Assembly (NCBI GenBank): GCA_022425445.1
Contig: JAKMFM010000004.1
Coordinates: 1 to 9,801 of the forward strand
Source: Planktomarina sp.
GTDB taxonomy: Bacteria; Pseudomonadota; Alphaproteobacteria; Rhodobacterales; Rhodobacteraceae
Length of the DNA: 9,801 nt
Reading direction: 5' to 3'
Below are positions 6,967 to 9,801 of this stretch, in pieces. The notes below the pieces were generated by a model. It worked only from the letters and a program-made list of their open reading frames with translations. It was not told where the DNA came from and searched no databases. A program made the translations under genes and the position numbers. Position 1 is the first letter of the stretch. Each line of letters opens with the position of its first letter.

Positions 6967-7935
6967 CTAGTTTTCCAGAATCTTAGCCAAAGCCTCTTTC
7001 GTGCCGGCATCACAAAATGCGGCATCCAAAGCGGTGGCATTGAGCGCACGAAAATCATCTACGCCCCAGCCGAACACCCGCTCCAACTGCTCAAATTCTT
7101 GGGTCAAATCAGTGTGGAAAAATGGCGGGTCGTCGGTGCTGACAGTGACCTTCACCCCCGCGTCCCGCAACTTTGCAATCGGGTGTTGCGCGAGGCTTGG
7201 ATATACGCCCAGGGCAATGTTTGAGCCAGGGTTTACCTCCAGTACAAGCCCCGTATCGGCAAGGTAATCGACCAATTTAGGGTCTTCAATCGCATGCACC
7301 CCATGGCCAATTCGCTCGACGCGTAAATCGTTAATCGTATCCCAGACGGATTGCGCCCCGCCCCATTCGCCAGCGTGAGAGGTCAAGCGCAGCCCAGCCT
7401 CGCGTGCCATATCAAACGCATAGGCAAAGTCCTGGGCCTTGCCTGCATCCTCAGCCCCGCCCATGCCAAAGCCAACGACCCACTCCCCCGCCGTTTCGGC
7501 AGCACACATGGCCGTTTCGCGCGCTTTGTCTGGGCCGAAGTGGCGGATGCAGGTGACAATACCTTTCAGCGTCACCCCCTCAACATGCGCCTCTTGCATG
7601 GCATGTAGATACTCGCGCCAAGCGCCCAAATCTCTGCCACCACAAAAGTCTGGGGAGACGAAAGTTTCCGCATAAACAACATTGTGTTCCGCAAGGTTTT
7701 CCAAGACTGATTGCGTCAGGCGCTGAAAATCCTCTGGGCTTTGCAGCGCTTGGGTGGCCGCCTCATAAACCTGCAAAAACTCGCCAAATCCTTTGTATTT
7801 ATAGGCGCCGGCCTCATCAAAAATCCCTCCAATATCAACAGATTTCTCTTGCGCGAGCCCCCGGATAAAGGCCGGATCCGCCGCCCCCTCCAAATGCAGA
7901 TGCAGCTCAATTTTCGGAAATGTTTTCCAGCTCAT
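6967..7935 (-). CDS. add: Adenosine deaminase (HLEG-motif subgroup)
   Basis: A 322-residue member of the adenosine/adenine/AMP deaminase family, a zinc-dependent TIM barrel that hydrolytically removes the 6-amino group of a purine. Metal ligands are H12 and H14 (ELHLHLEG), H187 (SHAGEWGG) and D268 (STDDPP); E190 is the catalytic glutamate and H211 lies in ERIGHG. Adenosine is the favoured substrate because the gene sits between deoB and upp and has the ERIGHG and TDDP motifs of adenosine deaminases. However, the residue matching Asp19 of mouse ADA is E16, as in adenine deaminases, so adenine or modified adenines cannot be excluded. The frame extends upstream inside deoB; ATG 7935 is chosen because AGGGAAG (7950-7944) precedes it by 8 bases and the N-terminus then fits the family. 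It overlaps the end of deoB by 29 bases. Confidence 0.9.
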   Translation of the reverse strand: MSWKTFPKIELHLHLEGAADPAFIRGLAQEKSVDIGGIFDEAGAYKYKGFGEFLQVYEAATQALQSPEDFQRLTQSVLENLAEHNVVYAETFVSPDFCGGRDLGAWREYLHAMQEAHVEGVTLKGIVTCIRHFGPDKARETAMCAAETAGEWVVGFGMGGAEDAGKAQDFAYAFDMAREAGLRLTSHAGEWGGAQSVWDTINDLRVERIGHGVHAIEDPKLVDYLADTGLVLEVNPGSNIALGVYPSLAQHPIAKLRDAGVKVTVSTDDPPFFHTDLTQEFEQLERVFGWGVDDFRALNATALDAAFCDAGTKEALAKILEN

Positions 7936-9103
7936 AAAAATTTCTTCCCTTCCCTTGTGCGACAACACCCAAATGCGTGGCCACCGTCGCAGCAACATCT
8001 TGAAACGCAATCGTGCGTTCAAAACCCGTTGGTTGCGCCAACTTCTGCCCATGAACAAGCACTGGCACCTGCTCGCGCGTATGATCTGTGCCCCGCCATG
8101 TCGGATCATTGCCATGATCCGCCGTAAAGATGACCAGATCGTCAGGCCGGCTTTGAGCCAAAATTGGACCGATCTGCGCATCAAACCATTCCAATGCCCT
8201 CGCATAGCCCTCCGCATCGCGCCGATGGCCAAAGAGCGTGTCGAATTCCACAAAATTCGCCAAAATTAGAGAGTTATCTGGCGCATGCTGCATCTCATCG
8301 GCCAAATGCTCCATCAGCTGCGCATCACTGCCCTTGCGACAGCGCGTAATCCCGCGCATCGAAAATATGTCACCGATCTTGCCAATCGCATGTACCGGAT
8401 GTCCGGCCTGCATGACCCATTCGCAGAGGGTTGCAGACGGAGGATCCATGGCAAAATCTTTGCGGTTCAGCGTGCGATGAAATCCCGTTTCCAGCGTTCC
8501 AACAAAAGGCCGTGCAATCACCCGCCCAACCTTCATTTCATGTAAAATGCCTGCCATATCTTGGCAAAGCTGATAAAGATTTTGCAAACCGAAACGATCT
8601 TCATGGGCCGCAATCTGAAACACGCTGTCCACCGAGGTGTAACAAATCGGCAAACCAGAGCGCAGATGCTCGGCGCCAAAAGCCTCAATCACCGGCATGC
8701 CGGAGGCGTGGCAATTGGCCAGGCTACCACCTGCAAAATCTTGCAATGCTGCCAATACATGCGGCGGAAACGCTGGCGTTTCATCGGGAAAATAATGCCA
8801 ATCCCAAGGCACCGGCACCCCGGCCAATTCCCAATGGCCCGACGGGGTATCTTTGCCCTTGGAAATTTCACGCGCCACCGCCCACATCCCCGCGCGCGCC
8901 GCAGGCCACGGAGAGGACATGCCGCTGGAATGCTGCAGCGCCTCGCCGAGGCCCAAGGCAGCCAAATTCGGCATATGCAAATCACCCTGGCGCGCCTGAA
9001 TGATGTTACCCAGCGTATTGGCCCCTAGATCGCCAAATTCGGCAGCATCTGGTGCACCACCGCAGCCCAGAGAATCCAGAACAACCACGAAAGCCCTAGC
9101 CAT
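7907..9103 (-). CDS. deoB: Phosphopentomutase
   Basis: A 398-residue cytosolic enzyme of the alkaline phosphatase superfamily that interconverts (deoxy)ribose-1-phosphate and the 5-phosphate, linking nucleoside phosphorolysis to central carbon metabolism. Manganese ligands expected from the Bacillus cereus enzyme are all present at matching spacing: D10 (VVVLDSLG), D288 and H293 (FVEFDTLFGHRRD), D329 and H330 (TADHGND) and H341 (GTDHTRE). The phosphorylated threonine is T86 in GKDTPSGHWE, and D159 lies in TSVDSVFQIAAHE. The frame opens at 9136, but ATG 9103 is right: AAAAGG (9118-9113) lies 9 bases upstream and the protein then starts MARAFVVVLDS as expected. Its first 8 bases overlap the end of deoA and its last 29 overlap add, so the three are probably translated from one message. 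Confidence 0.97.
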   Translation of the reverse strand: MARAFVVVLDSLGCGGAPDAAEFGDLGANTLGNIIQARQGDLHMPNLAALGLGEALQHSSGMSSPWPAARAGMWAVAREISKGKDTPSGHWELAGVPVPWDWHYFPDETPAFPPHVLAALQDFAGGSLANCHASGMPVIEAFGAEHLRSGLPICYTSVDSVFQIAAHEDRFGLQNLYQLCQDMAGILHEMKVGRVIARPFVGTLETGFHRTLNRKDFAMDPPSATLCEWVMQAGHPVHAIGKIGDIFSMRGITRCRKGSDAQLMEHLADEMQHAPDNSLILANFVEFDTLFGHRRDAEGYARALEWFDAQIGPILAQSRPDDLVIFTADHGNDPTWRGTDHTREQVPVLVHGQKLAQPTGFERTIAFQDVAATVATHLGVVAQGKGRNFYELENISEN

Positions 9104-9801
9104 GATTTGAGACCTTTTCTGGCATAATCCGTTCAATGATCAAAGCCGGCAAAACCGGCGGCTCTGAACTCAAGGTAAGCGCGGCCTGAACAGCGCGCAG
9201 GGCTATATCCGCTTGTTTCGCACTTCGGCAATGCAGCCGCGCGATCGGCGCGCCTTTGCGCAGATACGTGCCCAGAGGCACGATGTCAGACAGGCCAACG
9301 GAATGGTCAATCCGATCATCTTCGCGTTGCCGCCCACCGCCAAGCGCAACCACAGCCTGCCCCAGTGCGGCCCCATCTATCTCACTCAAATAGCCCGTAT
9401 TGGCAGCACGCAGCTCATAGGCTGGAGCGACTTCAAGATAGTCTTGCCAGCGATCTGCAAAATTTACCGGGCCTCCCTGCGCCCGCACCATCGCGCCAAA
9501 CCGGGCCTTTGCGCTGCCATCTTGCAAAGTGGACCGCAAGCGGTCACGCGCGCCTTTCTCGGAGAGACCCATTTGTGCTTGCAGCAAAAGCTGCATGCCA
9601 AGCTCAAACGCCACCTCGACCATCGCCCCTTGCCCGGACTCGAAGGCACGCATCACGTCGGCAATCTCTAGCGCATTGCCAATACTTGGGATCAGCGGTT
9701 GACTCATATCCGTCAACACCGCGCTGGTGGGGCAACCGGCTCCATTGGCAGTGGAGACCAAGGCCTGCGCCAGATCTCGCGCTTGACCCAGATCTGACAT
9801 C
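9096..9801 (-). CDS. deoA: Thymidine phosphorylase, C-terminal part only
   Basis: The gene enters from the right edge; about 235 codons are visible, roughly the C-terminal half of a protein near 440 residues long. Thymidine phosphorylase splits thymidine or deoxyuridine with phosphate into base and 2-deoxyribose-1-phosphate, which DeoB then isomerises. Visible similarity to E. coli DeoA is clear along the whole stretch: TANGAGCPTSAVLTDMSQPL with the following SIGNALEI, then AQGGPVNF, GYLSEIDGAALGQAVVALGGGR and IDHSVGLSDIVPLG, which belong to the later alpha/beta domain and the PYNP C-terminal domain. The phosphate-binding motifs (the KHSTGGVGD region) lie outside the window, so activity cannot be judged. 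The Met at 9800 is internal. The TAG at 9098-9096 falls within the first codons of deoB. Confidence 0.96.
   Translation of the reverse strand, partial: MSDLGQARDLAQALVSTANGAGCPTSAVLTDMSQPLIPSIGNALEIADVMRAFESGQGAMVEVAFELGMQLLLQAQMGLSEKGARDRLRSTLQDGSAKARFGAMVRAQGGPVNFADRWQDYLEVAPAYELRAANTGYLSEIDGAALGQAVVALGGGRQREDDRIDHSVGLSDIVPLGTYLRKGAPIARLHCRSAKQADIALRAVQAALTLSSEPPVLPALIIERIMPEKVSNHG

Noticed and set aside
7936..8253. N-terminal extension of add inside deoB
   Set aside because: The extra residues are a frame-shifted reading of deoB, and a ribosome binding site marks ATG 7935.
8431..9003. 190-codon plus-strand frame antisense to deoB
   Set aside because: deoB shows every expected metal ligand on the minus strand; the opposite frame gives a Pro/Arg/His-rich product typical of a shadow.

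Overview
The window reads as chromosomal DNA from a marine Rhodobacterales-type (roseobacter-like) alphaproteobacterium. It is moderately GC-rich by eye and tightly packed. Supporting signs are a deoA-deoB-add-upp nucleoside salvage cluster, a FadJ of the alphaproteobacterial type, and a membrane-anchored protein resembling one I recall only from Rhodobacteraceae. The assignment is an inference from gene content and protein style, not from a marker gene.

Left part (1-5059, lipid/acyl-CoA side): the 3' end of a probable NTF2/SnoaL-like gene runs straight into fadJ (enoyl-CoA hydratase/3-hydroxyacyl-CoA dehydrogenase), probably in one operon. A DMT/EamA-family transporter converges on fadJ from the other strand. 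It is divergent from an AMP-forming acyl-CoA synthetase, with a 70-base shared upstream region. The ligase could activate acids that FadJ then helps to oxidise, but they are separate transcription units and the substrate is not visible.

Middle (5060-6223): a Rhodobacterales-style protein with one transmembrane segment has a C-terminal part resembling M48 metallopeptidases, but no HExxH. It converges on upp. The 167-base gap between them holds only weak hairpins and a doubtful 28-codon ORF.

Right part (6224-9801, minus strand): deoA (C-terminal part only, cut by the window edge), deoB, add and upp lie in transcription order deoA>deoB>add>upp. deoA/deoB overlap by 8 bases and deoB/add by 29 bases; a 116-base gap precedes upp. 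Together they cleave pyrimidine deoxynucleosides, route (deoxy)ribose-1-phosphate towards central metabolism, deaminate adenosine and recover uracil as UMP.

No rRNA, tRNA, CRISPR, insertion sequence or phage gene was found. I see no strong candidate for a new biological system. The most interesting points are the apparently inactive M48-like protein, the HLEG (not HLDG) motif in the adenosine-deaminase-family protein, and small structures and ORFs around upp.
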